From the NCBI RefSeq assembly GCF_005887115.1, contig NZ_PNCJ01000008.1, forward strand, positions 186,001 to 250,000: a DNA stretch of 64,000 bases, given 5' to 3'. Both the position numbers and the translations under genes were made by a program. A model generated the notes under the pieces. It was given only the letters and a program-made list of their open reading frames with translations. It had not been told where the DNA came from and ran no database searches. Position 1 is the first letter of the stretch, and the number at the start of each line of letters is the position of its first letter. This DNA comes from Pseudoalteromonas rubra (GTDB lineage Bacteria > Pseudomonadota > Gammaproteobacteria > Enterobacterales > Alteromonadaceae). This document shows, one piece after another, positions 7,893 through 16,562 of this stretch.

Positions 7893-9485
7893 ATGAAGTA
7901 CTCCCATTTTCTGCCTGTGGTCATAGCACTCGGCCTGCCTGTATCTGCATTTGCTGACAATAATGCTGAAGTGTCAGACCCGCTTAAGCCCGTAACCTGC
8001 GAAACAACAGAGACGGATGTTACCTGCTCAGTAGCACTATTCAGGCTAAATACCACAGCAATAAAGCACATACCTCTGATAGCTTCAGAGTCGCTAGAAC
8101 TGTCCAGCTCAGTGCAGTTGAGTGCAATTGAACACCTGTCATCGGGCGATGTTAAGAAAGTTCCGGGATCCGCAGTCAGTTATAAAACGTTCGATATATC
8201 AGGGGAAGATCATGTTATGCGCCATGCACTGGCGTTTACAGAACTGAGCTTTGAACTGGTGCCACCTGGCAACACACAGTTCTATGCCAGGCAATATAAC
8301 AATCAACCACTCAAACCAGGGGCTAACTTACAGCCACTAACGGCACTGGACATGAACATTGAAGCGTTGAATTGGCAGATAGGTACAGCAAAAAGCCAGC
8401 TCAGTGTCACAGCAGCGCAGGCACCGCTCAACAAAGCACAAGTTAGTCAGCCGGGTAATTACCAAAGTGTCACTCTTGAGCCCAACTCCAGCTGGCATCT
8501 TACTCCCGGGGTGTTTCACTTGATGGCATTGACAGCAGGTGACAACAGTAAAATCGTCATACAACAAGAACAGCAAAAAAACACCCCCACGACACTTTAC
8601 ATATATGGCGATCTGGCAACATTGCCCGCTATTGAAAATCATACTCGTGGCTCGTTAGCAGTGATATACCTGGGCACAAGCGAGGTCACACTCTCACACC
8701 GTCTCGACGGCGTATGGTTTTCGCCTGCTGCGGGACTAACCCTGGCAGCTTTACCAGACAACACACCACAAATTGGACAGTTCAGAGCGAAAAGTATCCG
8801 CGTAGAAGCAGGGGTACGTATTCAGCATTACCCTTTTGATTTGTTCAGTCTTATCCCAACAGAACTTATCACTGAAGCAGAAGATTTGAATCCACAGCCT
8901 GATCTCAGTGCAATAAATTACAGTAATGCTCAGCTGGAGCAAATGATTGAAGCCCATCTCAATAACTTGTTTGGTATGGGAGAGGATGCCAATCAACAGT
9001 ATGCGGAATCTTTGGAAGCCCTGCGTGCAAACGCGCACACAGTTGTACCTGAGTTGATCAAAATTTACGACGATACTGAGCTCACTGCTGCGGGCCAGAT
9101 GCGACGCTGGTCTGCGGTTCATATATTGAGTGAACTAAACAGCCCGTTGGCAAACAACAAGCTATACGAGATTGCCATCTCCAAACCGGACTATACGTAC
9201 GCGCCAAAAATCTCTTCTGATCATACGCATGGCCCTTCCTATGAATCTCGTGAGTTGAGTATTCGCGCTGCAGCGATGGATGGGATTGCAAACCTGGCAA
9301 CACTGGGCTATTCGCAAAGTGATGAAACATTGGCAAACTACTTACTCGACCCACAGGATAAGGAGCCGATGACGCTAAGATATGCCATCAAAGGCTATTT
9401 GCAGGGCAATGACACCGAGATGCGACGTGAGCAATTGCTAAGGCATTTGGGTCCGGAATATCACGCATTTATACAAGGTGAATAA
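7893..9485 (+). CDS. Exported protein of unknown function
   Basis: A 530-aa protein starting at the ATG with GAGAGG six bases upstream. An in-frame extension to 7812 would run through the preceding hairpin and the previous gene's 3' end, so it is rejected. Residues 1-21 form a Sec signal peptide ending S-A-F-A. The middle third is beta-rich and polar. The last ~170 residues are helical with alternating hydrophobic spacing, including a stretch around R-R-W-S-A-V-H-I-L-S-E-L, reminiscent of HEAT-like repeats. No catalytic motif was recognised. Its position behind the HExxH protein suggests a shared process (partner, inhibitor or substrate), which is inference only. Confidence 0.65.
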   Translation: MKYSHFLPVVIALGLPVSAFADNNAEVSDPLKPVTCETTETDVTCSVALFRLNTTAIKHIPLIASESLELSSSVQLSAIEHLSSGDVKKVPGSAVSYKTFDISGEDHVMRHALAFTELSFELVPPGNTQFYARQYNNQPLKPGANLQPLTALDMNIEALNWQIGTAKSQLSVTAAQAPLNKAQVSQPGNYQSVTLEPNSSWHLTPGVFHLMALTAGDNSKIVIQQEQQKNTPTTLYIYGDLATLPAIENHTRGSLAVIYLGTSEVTLSHRLDGVWFSPAAGLTLAALPDNTPQIGQFRAKSIRVEAGVRIQHYPFDLFSLIPTELITEAEDLNPQPDLSAINYSNAQLEQMIEAHLNNLFGMGEDANQQYAESLEALRANAHTVVPELIKIYDDTELTAAGQMRRWSAVHILSELNSPLANNKLYEIAISKPDYTYAPKISSDHTHGPSYESRELSIRAAAMDGIANLATLGYSQSDETLANYLLDPQDKEPMTLRYAIKGYLQGNDTEMRREQLLRHLGPEYHAFIQGE

Positions 9486-9502
9486 CCGCCCTCACCTGCT
9501 AG

Positions 9503-9527
9503 TCAGGACTGCCTGAGGCAGTCCTGA
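9503..9527. terminator. Hairpin between convergent genes
   Basis: An 11-bp perfect stem (TCAGGACTGCC / GGCAGTCCTGA) with a 3-base loop, in the 47-bp gap between two convergent stop codons. No strong T-run follows, so it may act as a transcript-stabilising or bidirectional terminator stem. Confidence 0.6.
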
Positions 9528-9532
9528 ACTTA

Positions 9533-11038
9533 TTAATCACACCCTTTTTGAATACTGGATGTCCAGACTTTCAATACAAAATCGTTGTAGTCACGGTCGT
9601 TTTGGTCTTCCCAGTATTGCTTATCACCGTATACACGATAGTTGGAGGTCAACTGATTTGGGTTGCCATTGATTGACAACACATAGTCATAACTGGCGCC
9701 ATCTAGCACATCATAGCTACCTGCACCACCGTACTCATCCAGCAACTTGACATAACTGCCATTGACCCTGATCCCCCAGTCGTTGTTATAACCCGCACTT
9801 TCACTGACAAACTGATAGTGGATACGCGTGTAGTCATCTGGTATACAGGCTGGGTCATTGTCTTCAATAGTCCCGCTCAATGTGGCTGTCCCACTGGTAT
9901 TTGCCACACCCTCAACCCGTAAAGTCAGTGTTTCAGCGGCTTCGTGCGTTGCATCATCCAGGGTCGGAATTGCTATAGTCGCGTCCGTTTGTCCGGCACT
10001 AAGGGTGATACTGGAAATCGGCGCCGTATAGTCATCCGCAGACGTCGTACCATCCAGAACACTGACATCGAGTGTCACATCCTGATAATAAGAGTTGCTT
10101 AGAGTGACCTGGTATTGCAGCAGCCCACCTTCAGGCACAGTATCTGTGAGTGGCGCCAGCGTAAAGGTCGGTTCAGGATCTGTCTCACAGCTTGGTGTTG
10201 TATAACAGGCAACAGGCTGATCCGTATTCACCGCTAAATCATTAAGCCTGACCGGCACGGTAGCAAGCAAGCACGTATTACCTGATTGTGGATTCAGCTT
10301 ATAGAGCTTAGAACGGTTAACGTGACCATAGTCGTTGATCAACGTGCGGCTGACAACTATGTCACCAGCCTGGTTCAACGCAGCTCCGGTTGCCGCAGTC
10401 AGGCTGTGATTTGCCAGCTTGGTTGCCTGGAAGGTCGTTTTGTCTATCTGATAAACACTGCGACTGGTGATCAGGTACCAGTTGCCATTTTGGATCACCA
10501 GGTCGCCGCGAAACTTACCTTTGAGCGAGCCCAGAGCGCCCAGCTCCGTCGCCTCACCCGTATTTTTGTTAATCTCATAGAGTTTTTTAAAATCGGTACC
10601 GAGCAGCGCATCACGCTCAGGGTCGTAGACCATACTTAATACCTGAGAGCTCCTGCCAACCACAGTGTGGGTGTCAGTTGCAAAGTCATAGTAGGCCAGG
10701 CGCAGATATTTAAAGCGTTTACCTTCAATCGGTAAGTGTGTTAATTGCTCAGCACTGAGGTTCAGATGACTCACGTCAACCTGATATTCAAAGGGCCTGG
10801 GGGCTGAGAGATAATACATTCGCTTGCTGGTTTCATCGTAGGCCAGTGCAGATGCACTAAATTCTGCCAGTGTCTGAGCAAACGCACTGTTATTTTGCTC
10901 ATTCAGACCAAATAAGATCCCTACATCGCCACGCCCTGCATTAATGCCATATAGCTGACCAGTACAGGTATTTGCATAGCTCAAGGAAGATACGGAAGAC
11001 GCCACCAGGGCAATCAAAGAAAGTGATGTTTTTAGCAT
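9533..11038 (-). CDS. Secreted Calx-beta / DUF4114-like protein
   Basis: About 501 aa from the ATG that opens a signal peptide (M-L-K-T-S-L-S-L...S-Y-A-N); an upstream in-frame extension is hydrophilic and unlikely. The first ~270 residues contain repeated Y/W-rich strands with D-P-E-R-D-A-L-L-G-T and I-D-K-T-T-like turns, suggesting a beta-propeller. A Calx-beta domain follows (V-P-E-G-G near its start, a D-D-Y-T-A-P turn, then A-A-E-T-L-T-L and I-E-D-N-D-P at its end). The C-terminus carries D-R-D-Y-N-D-F-V, the calcium-type motif of DUF4114 domains. Such architectures occur in extracellular adhesion or matrix proteins. The exact role is unknown. It stands alone and is convergent with the preceding pair. 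Confidence 0.72.
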   Translation of the reverse strand: MLKTSLSLIALVASSVSSLSYANTCTGQLYGINAGRGDVGILFGLNEQNNSAFAQTLAEFSASALAYDETSKRMYYLSAPRPFEYQVDVSHLNLSAEQLTHLPIEGKRFKYLRLAYYDFATDTHTVVGRSSQVLSMVYDPERDALLGTDFKKLYEINKNTGEATELGALGSLKGKFRGDLVIQNGNWYLITSRSVYQIDKTTFQATKLANHSLTAATGAALNQAGDIVVSRTLINDYGHVNRSKLYKLNPQSGNTCLLATVPVRLNDLAVNTDQPVACYTTPSCETDPEPTFTLAPLTDTVPEGGLLQYQVTLSNSYYQDVTLDVSVLDGTTSADDYTAPISSITLSAGQTDATIAIPTLDDATHEAAETLTLRVEGVANTSGTATLSGTIEDNDPACIPDDYTRIHYQFVSESAGYNNDWGIRVNGSYVKLLDEYGGAGSYDVLDGASYDYVLSINGNPNQLTSNYRVYGDKQYWEDQNDRDYNDFVLKVWTSSIQKGCD

Positions 11039-11351
11039 GGTAATAAACTCGTTCGGTTCATCCAAATTCAGGCTAATACAACACAAAGTAATGACACATC
11101 CACGTCCATTGTACGATGCGATTTCCTATTCCATTAGGATGAGTGCTTCCATTATTATCTTTGCAATCTGCCGATATGATGCGCTTCAAAACACAAAAAA
11201 TCAACAATAAAGTACGAAAAATGGATTAATTTACACTTAAAAATATGCGAAATTAAAATTTTTTAAATAATCTCAATGTAATACAAGCTGCTTGATTTTT
11301 CGCCGCCACGTCCCTATCTCGTATCCTATCTGACTTAAAGGAACAAAGACT
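11039..11351. other. AT-rich intergenic region between divergent genes
   Basis: About 313 bp with no credible ORF. It carries the 5' regulatory regions of the Calx-beta protein (minus) and a small membrane protein (plus). The right half is strongly AT-rich with runs of A and T. Apart from one candidate promoter, listed separately, I see no clear repeat or RNA. Confidence 0.6.
11292..11320 (+). promoter_or_regulatory. Candidate promoter of the small membrane protein
   Basis: TTGATT, 17-bp spacer, TATCTC, ending 31 bases before the ATG. The hexamers match the sigma-70 consensus only partly. Confidence 0.35.
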
Positions 11352-11612
11352 ATGGACACCGAAGGTTTCACCCTAATTGACCTGCTCATGCGAGTGGCGC
11401 TGCTCTTCACACTGGTTGTAACCTGCCTCTGGTGCCTGGTCAGGATAGTCAGGTGGGCCAAAGGCATGCCCAAAGGAGCCTATCTGGTGATGGCGATTTT
11501 TCCATTACTCTCTTTGTTTCCCATCCCACCACCTGTGTTCAAAAATGTCGCCAAAGCAAAGCAGGAACAACGTAAACGCCAGGCCGACCCCGGCGATCCA
11601 CCTGAGTCATGA
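11352..11612 (+). CDS. Small two-helix membrane protein, unknown
   Basis: An 86-aa protein preceded by AAAGGAA at a good distance. Two hydrophobic segments are visible: residues ~13-31 (M-R-V-A-L-L-F-T-L-V-V...) and ~43-60 (Y-L-V-M-A-I-F-P-L-L). A Pro-rich segment P-I-P-P-P-V-F follows, then a charged C-terminal tail rich in K, Q, R and D. It is probably an inner-membrane protein. No family was recognised. The neighbouring lipoprotein gene is 178 bp downstream with its own ribosome site, so they need not be co-transcribed. Confidence 0.6.
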   Translation: MDTEGFTLIDLLMRVALLFTLVVTCLWCLVRIVRWAKGMPKGAYLVMAIFPLLSLFPIPPPVFKNVAKAKQEQRKRQADPGDPPES

Positions 11613-11790
11613 ACCGTATTCAGCGGCAACCTTGCAGCTCTACCCCACGATCAAACGCACAGCCCATCGCCACAATCGAAGAAGGTACACAAAAAACCAC
11701 AATGGTTACAGGCGATAACATTTAGCATAAACACCTTTACCAGGAGATTGATTAAAGTGAACTGAGATAAACAACGCAAAGGACAACCAT

Positions 11791-12423
11791 ATGCTTATTA
11801 AAATAATCACACTCACCGGGATCTCATTACTGCTGACAGGGTGTATTCAGGACAGCAAGGCCAGCAACACGCCATCGACCGATACTAACACGGCCGGAAA
11901 ACAGGTAAGCGCAAAAGCAGCAGCACCCGCGCCATGGCAACCTCAGCCTAATATCACAATGCGCGAAGCCTCTGCTGAGGTGCTCTTTTGGGGCAAATAT
12001 ATTGATCCCTGGCAACCTGCTTCAAAACATATTCAGGTATTCAATAACGCGTCTGAATTTGAAGACACGTTTTATCAATACAGTATTGAACAAGTTTTTG
12101 ATGTCGATTTCAAAACCCACAGTGTAGTACTTTTAGATATGGGGGCGCGGAACGACAATCATTGCAACAGCGACTACCGGTTCGACACCCTGACTGCAGA
12201 AATACTCACGGCCAGCTATACCTCCAGTGAGGGTAACCCACTGTCCACAGCAACCACTCGGCTTAACATTGAGACCCAGCAGTGCCTGTCTGACGGGCAA
12301 ACCTGTACGGAGGAGTATCGCCCCCATCGCCCCTATTACTTTTTTGTGGTTGAGCGTCAGGGCGAACTCAGCGTTAGCGAATCCGTTTCTTTTGCCAATT
12401 GTCAGCCAACGGAGCAGCAATAA
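11791..12423 (+). CDS. Putative lipoprotein, unknown function
   Basis: 210 aa with a lipoprotein signal (M-L-I-K-I-I...L-L-L-T-G-C, lipobox L-T-G-C at residues 15-18), so it is membrane-anchored in the envelope. A Ser/Thr/Ala-rich linker to about residue 45 precedes a globular domain. That domain has at least four cysteines, including C-N-S-D-Y-R and a C-L-S-D-G-Q-T-C pair that could form disulfides. No known domain was recognised. A GGACAACCAT ribosome region precedes the ATG. It is convergent with the FAD monooxygenase gene. Confidence 0.7.
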   Translation: MLIKIITLTGISLLLTGCIQDSKASNTPSTDTNTAGKQVSAKAAAPAPWQPQPNITMREASAEVLFWGKYIDPWQPASKHIQVFNNASEFEDTFYQYSIEQVFDVDFKTHSVVLLDMGARNDNHCNSDYRFDTLTAEILTASYTSSEGNPLSTATTRLNIETQQCLSDGQTCTEEYRPHRPYYFFVVERQGELSVSESVSFANCQPTEQQ

Positions 12424-12450
12424 ACTGGCTGGTACAGATGTACGAGTGAC

Positions 12451-12481
12451 GGTGAAACAGACTATGGCAAACTGTTTCACC
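12451..12481. terminator. Inverted repeat between convergent genes
   Basis: A perfect 10-bp stem (GGTGAAACAG / CTGTTTCACC) with an 11-base loop, between the lipoprotein and FAD monooxygenase stops. No T-run follows; a Rho-independent role is uncertain. Confidence 0.5.
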
Positions 12482-12504
12482 TGCTGTGACAGTCTCCATT
12501 TTTA

Positions 12505-13620
12505 CTACAGCGCTAACCCTTGCATCCATAGCCGACTCAGCTCTTTCAGAGGAAGCGCTGCACTCTCTGACGGTATTTTGTTATGCTCAAAAAAGAGCTG
12601 TTGAGCCAGCTGTCGGCCACTATGCTGAGCAGCCGTCGCTTTGGTAATACGTCGCTGGTAAAATGTACTGAGCAAAAATGACGGTTCATCATATTTTGAT
12701 ATCAATTCTGATAGGTGCCAGGCATCTTCCAGTGCCTGACAGGCTCCCTGCCCCGAAGTCGGCAGTGATGCATGAGCCGCATCTCCGATGAGAACAACAT
12801 TGTCTTTGTGCCAATATGGCAGTGTATCCAGATCATGCACAAAAATACCCTGTATCGCGTCAGTATCAGCCGTTTTGAGCACTGACCGAACGGGCTCAGC
12901 CCAAGAACTAAAACGCTGATTTAACTCATGATAAAAGGATTTTCCAGGTCGGTTTTTCTCAATTACTGAACGCCAGGCACCAGCCCAGAAACAGAAGTTA
13001 TTTTTTACCGGTACAATGCCAAAACGTTCGCCCGGACGACGAAAATCACAAATGCTATTGTTCAGCGTCCCTGGCTCAGCCTTACTTATGCCAATGACAT
13101 TTACCACGCCCTGATACACTGGCTGAACATGTTGAGGATACAAGTACTGACGTACCGCCGAATTCATCCTGCCATCCGCTCCAACAACCAGGTCATATTC
13201 TTTCCTAAGCCCGTCAATTTCCTCGTGAGAAACGCTCGTATTAAACCGGATCACGCCCCCCAGGGCTGTTAACGCGTCAGCCAATAAGCGGATCAAATCA
13301 CGACGCAGTATAGTTACCGTTGAATAACCACTTAATTTGTTTAACTGCTTAATACTCAGCGCGCTGATCTCAGTGCCCTGATGGTCATACTGACATAGTG
13401 CATCAGGCAAGCCACCAGCCTGAACGATTTGCTGCGTCAGACCCATTTGATCCAATACAAATAATGCATTTGGCCACAAGGTAACGCCAGCCCCCATCGC
13501 AGCAGGTGCCTGCGCACGCTCGTATAAAACAACCTGATGCCCTTGTTTTCTGACCAGCAGTGCTAATGCCATGCCAGCGATACCTGCGCCGACAATCGCA
13601 ATTCGACGTTTTTCTTGCAT
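12505..13620 (-). CDS. FAD-dependent monooxygenase (PHBH/UbiH-like fold)
   Basis: A class A flavoprotein that would hydroxylate a small aromatic or polyketide-like substrate using NAD(P)H and O2. Visible motifs are the N-terminal Rossmann V-G-A-G-I-A-G, the middle V-V-G-A-D-G-R (DG motif) and the C-terminal I-G-D-A-A-H (GD motif) with its following S-G-Q-G-A-C-Q-A-L-E-D-A. The chosen ATG has GGAG six bases upstream; an ATG four codons earlier lacks one, and its own codons form that site. At about 371 aa it has the usual family length. It is divergent from a LysR-type gene across 101 bp that carry an inverted repeat, so control by that regulator is likely. Substrate unknown. Confidence 0.87.
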   Translation of the reverse strand: MQEKRRIAIVGAGIAGMALALLVRKQGHQVVLYERAQAPAAMGAGVTLWPNALFVLDQMGLTQQIVQAGGLPDALCQYDHQGTEISALSIKQLNKLSGYSTVTILRRDLIRLLADALTALGGVIRFNTSVSHEEIDGLRKEYDLVVGADGRMNSAVRQYLYPQHVQPVYQGVVNVIGISKAEPGTLNNSICDFRRPGERFGIVPVKNNFCFWAGAWRSVIEKNRPGKSFYHELNQRFSSWAEPVRSVLKTADTDAIQGIFVHDLDTLPYWHKDNVVLIGDAAHASLPTSGQGACQALEDAWHLSELISKYDEPSFLLSTFYQRRITKATAAQHSGRQLAQQLFFEHNKIPSESAALPLKELSRLWMQGLAL

Positions 13621-13667
13621 GCTTTTCTCCATTCATTGATGTCTTCATGAAGTGTTACAAAGCAACC

Positions 13668-13709
13668 AAATGGGATAAATATGCTAGTATGACTTTGTTA
13701 ATCCCATTT
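13668..13709. promoter_or_regulatory. Operator-like inverted repeat between LysR gene and monooxygenase
   Basis: AAATGGGAT and ATCCCATTT form a perfect 9-bp inverted repeat with a 24-bp spacer. It sits centrally in the 101-bp divergent intergenic region, ending 12 bp before the LysR-type ATG. Position and symmetry fit a regulator binding site controlling both genes. Confidence 0.6.
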
Positions 13710-13721
13710 AATGAGAGAATC

Positions 13722-14603
13722 ATGATAGAGCGAAGCGATCTTCAGTGGCTGCTAAGCTTTCTGGCTGTGTATGAACAACTGAGTTTTAAACGCGCAGCAC
13801 AACAACGCCAGTTACCCACTTCTAATGTGAGTCGGCATGTCGCTTTGCTGGAGCAACACCTGAATGTCCGATTACTGGAGCGCACAACCCGTAAAATGCG
13901 TCCCACTGCTGCTGGTACCGAGCTTTATCAGACACTCAAGCCACTGACGCTGGCGATGAATGATGCACTGGTTGAAGTGTCACAGCAAAGTAGTCAGCTG
14001 TCGGGCCACCTTAAAATTGTCATCCCGGATCTGCCCATTCTGGCAGAGCTTGTTACGCACTTTTGCCAGCTGCATCCAGATATACAACTCAGCTGTGACA
14101 CGCAACTCAATCCAACTGAAGGGGTGCTCGAAGGCTTTGATATGATAGTGCGCTTTGACCGCGGCACACTGGAAGACTCAGGCTGGGTGGCTAAAACACT
14201 GCTCCATTTTCCAAGTTGCGTTGTCGCCTCCCCGGAATTAATTACTTCCCGGGGTATGCCTGACTCTCTTGATATGCTCAGCAAGATGCCCTGCATCTCC
14301 AGTTTCACTGTACTTCAGGGGGCACCCTGGCGCTTTAAGGGCAATAAGACCCTACACCTGCCATCACGTTACAAGGTAAACAGTGGCCATATGGCTAAAG
14401 CTGCTGCTCTTAAAGGACTGGGGTTTGCCATCTTGCCTGAGCATGCCTGCAAGGCGGAAATCGCAGCGGGTACACTGGTCAAAATTCCGTTAGACCATGA
14501 GCCTGAAGACCTTATTCTCTATGCATTTTATTCGGGCAGAAAGTACCCGCAGAAAAAAGTAACCGCACTGCTATCACACATAAAGCAGGGCCTGACTATG
14601 TAG
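13722..14603 (+). CDS. LysR-type transcriptional regulator
   Basis: About 293 aa. The N-terminal winged helix is typical: D-L-Q-W-L-L-S-F-L-A-V-Y-E, S-F-K-R-A-A-Q-Q-R, S-N-V-S-R-H-V-A-L-L-E and L-L-E-R-T-T-R. A substrate-binding-like effector domain follows from about residue 90. The ATG before I-E-R-S-D-L-Q-W gives the canonical start and has GAGAG nine bases upstream; the open frame extends further but into the divergent promoter. It most resembles LysR regulators related to drug or oxidoreductase control. The inverted repeat just upstream is its likely operator and the divergent FAD monooxygenase its likely target; both points are inferred from position. Confidence 0.88.
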   Translation: MIERSDLQWLLSFLAVYEQLSFKRAAQQRQLPTSNVSRHVALLEQHLNVRLLERTTRKMRPTAAGTELYQTLKPLTLAMNDALVEVSQQSSQLSGHLKIVIPDLPILAELVTHFCQLHPDIQLSCDTQLNPTEGVLEGFDMIVRFDRGTLEDSGWVAKTLLHFPSCVVASPELITSRGMPDSLDMLSKMPCISSFTVLQGAPWRFKGNKTLHLPSRYKVNSGHMAKAAALKGLGFAILPEHACKAEIAAGTLVKIPLDHEPEDLILYAFYSGRKYPQKKVTALLSHIKQGLTM

Positions 14604-14623
14604 TACTCGTCTGAAATAAAAGC

Positions 14624-14661
14624 GTTGCGTGCCTGTCGTCGTTATCAGACAGGCCCGCAAC
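14624..14661. terminator. Hairpin between convergent LysR and hydrolase genes
   Basis: An imperfect 14-bp stem: GTTGCG and GCCTGTC pair with GACAGGC and CGCAAC around a ~10-base loop with one mismatch. It lies in the 85-bp gap between convergent stops and may terminate both transcripts. Confidence 0.6.
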
Positions 14662-14688
14662 ACTCTATGAATGGCTATTTGCGTCTGG

Positions 14689-16161
14689 TTATTTCAGCCA
14701 GTTCACCATATTTTCCATCAGTGTTTTGGTGGCAACACTCCCTTCCTCACCGCCAACATCACATAAACCTAACCCGCAGCCATCAAAGTGATGCCCCGCA
14801 TTTTCCAGCAGGTGTAGCTCGCTACCGCTGCGACACTGGATTTGCGCATACTGCTGATTAAACTTAAGCGTGTTAACCTGAGCGGGTCCATCGCTAATAT
14901 CGCCTGAAAGTGCGTTACAAAGCCTCAGCGATTGGCTGGGAGAAACGATGATATCCGCCATCCCATGACTGATAAACATATCAGGGGCGATGCCAGGATA
15001 TTGCTCTATGTATTCCAACAGGCTGTTATTCACGATCAGTGGCTCATTACCACTGAGCTCTTGCCAATCCGATTTGCCGGACAAAATTGCAAGCATATTT
15101 TTGATATAGCTGTGTGGATAGCTGCCATCTTGCAATTCCTTCAGCTGATGAGCAAAATCTGCAACCGGGAACATAGGCGCGATTTTGTTGATTAAGAATG
15201 GAAACTGCTGCGACAGCCATACCGCCATATGCCCGCCGGCAGACTGCCCCAATAAACGAATAGATTTGAAGCTGTGTGTGTACTTGTAGTTGTTAAACAA
15301 TACCCACAAATAAGCATCTCTTATGTCGTTTTTACTATCCTCAATCGACACATTATTACACGCAGGTCCCGCCTCCTGGTCCTGAGCAAGACGATAAAAA
15401 GGCATATACACAACGAAGCCAGCCTCGGTCAGCTGGGCTATTTGCGCCTCCATCAAGCGTGCCGTTTTTAGCCTTGCTAACCACCCGCCGCCATGGATGA
15501 GCATGACGGGAGTTGCGCTATGTTGATCCATGTTTTTATACACACGCATTTCAAGGTGACACGTACCTTGCTCATTGTGCACTCTTTTGTAGGTGCTGCG
15601 TTGCAACAGTGGGATCTCACTAAAAGACTGAGGACGAGTGGTAACAGGTAATGTGGCACTGTAGCCAGGCATCCATGCATCGCTGGTAGAGTGCAAATCA
15701 GCGGTGCTGCCATATTTTTCCGCTTTGTGGTCAAATTCTCGCACACAAAAATCGATGTCTGTTTCAGTTTTATAGTCGATATCAATTCGACACTGACTGT
15801 CACTGTAATAGCGTCCTTGATCCTTCACTTCATCCTGGACTACAAGACAGCGCCCGTCTTGGTAGTGAAAAAGCTCCGGTAATAAATCCGGGCTGGGTTT
15901 TGTGGCAATTGCGGCATAACAATAGCTCGCGCTCTCCAGTATATCGACCAATTCCGGAGATTGATTTGAAAGCACCTCTCTCAATTCTCGATCATGATGC
16001 TGAAAATAGCCCATAACGGCATTTAGAGGCGCATCCCCATCGTTGTAATCACCTGAAAGATATTGTTGCAACAATGCCTGGGGGTCAGGTAATGCAGCCG
16101 CGCTCACTGATGATGTGGCTACCAGAGCAGCCAGTCCTAATATATGCGGTAGATGTTTCAT
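14689..16161 (-). CDS. Secreted alpha/beta hydrolase
   Basis: About 490 aa from an ATG with AAGGAA at a suitable distance. A Sec signal peptide ends near V-S-A-A (residue ~21). The last two thirds form an alpha/beta-hydrolase domain of the carboxylesterase/lipase type: oxyanion motif I-H-G-G-G-W, nucleophile elbow L-G-Q-S-A-G-G, an acid-loop region H-G-M-A-D, and the catalytic His in N-A-G-H-H-F. The first ~150 residues are less typical and rich in Cys and Tyr. It probably hydrolyses esters or peptides in the periplasm or outside the cell. It is divergent from the RiPP precursor gene across 401 bp; functional linkage is possible but unproven. Confidence 0.8.
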   Translation of the reverse strand: MKHLPHILGLAALVATSSVSAAALPDPQALLQQYLSGDYNDGDAPLNAVMGYFQHHDRELREVLSNQSPELVDILESASYCYAAIATKPSPDLLPELFHYQDGRCLVVQDEVKDQGRYYSDSQCRIDIDYKTETDIDFCVREFDHKAEKYGSTADLHSTSDAWMPGYSATLPVTTRPQSFSEIPLLQRSTYKRVHNEQGTCHLEMRVYKNMDQHSATPVMLIHGGGWLARLKTARLMEAQIAQLTEAGFVVYMPFYRLAQDQEAGPACNNVSIEDSKNDIRDAYLWVLFNNYKYTHSFKSIRLLGQSAGGHMAVWLSQQFPFLINKIAPMFPVADFAHQLKELQDGSYPHSYIKNMLAILSGKSDWQELSGNEPLIVNNSLLEYIEQYPGIAPDMFISHGMADIIVSPSQSLRLCNALSGDISDGPAQVNTLKFNQQYAQIQCRSGSELHLLENAGHHFDGCGLGLCDVGGEEGSVATKTLMENMVNWLK

Positions 16162-16411
16162 AATGGTTCCTTGTTTGATCACCGCCAGCTATGACGCCCT
16201 GCGCAATAAAATATTTACTCACTTTTATTTGAGTGCAATCGCATCACTTGCCCGATCATTTCATCTTAACCATCCTTACGGTTAACCGGCCACACCTCAA
16301 ACTCAGCTCCTCCACAATATCCACTTATCAAACCTTATTGAGTTCAATCCCACTTATAACACAACGACTTAAATATCTGTTTTAAAAGTTTATTTTATAT
16401 TTTCACTGATT
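16162..16411. other. Intergenic DNA between hydrolase and RiPP precursor
   Basis: No credible gene. It holds the hydrolase 5' region, a small inverted repeat TTAACC-N8-GGTTAA at 16266-16285, and AT-rich sequence leading into the precursor promoter. Confidence 0.5.
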
Positions 16412-16440
16412 TTGACAGCCATCAAGAGAACTCGCATGAT
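16412..16440 (+). promoter_or_regulatory. Candidate promoter of the precursor/maturase operon
   Basis: A perfect -35 TTGACA, a 17-bp spacer and CATGAT (4 of 6 matches to TATAAT). Transcription would begin near 16447, leaving an untranslated leader of about 115 bases before the precursor ATG. Confidence 0.55.
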
Positions 16441-16486
16441 TGACGGCGTACCGATTAGAACTGACTTGCATATCGAACTCGGTGCA

Positions 16487-16511
16487 TCAGTAGCTCAGTT
16501 ATCGCTACTGA
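16487..16511 (+). promoter_or_regulatory. Stem-loop in the precursor 5' leader
   Basis: An 8-bp perfect stem (TCAGTAGC / GCTACTGA) with a 9-base loop, about 50 bases before the precursor ATG. It could stabilise the mRNA or control its translation. Confidence 0.45.
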
Positions 16512-16562
16512 CAAGGTCAACAGGCCATATGATTGATAAATAACTCATTACAAGGAAATACC

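Noticed and set aside
16437..16544. A 35-codon ORF just upstream of the RiPP precursor
   Set aside because: Its ATG lies in the predicted -10 box of the precursor promoter, so it would not be transcribed from it. The composition shows no peptide features and no good ribosome site was found.
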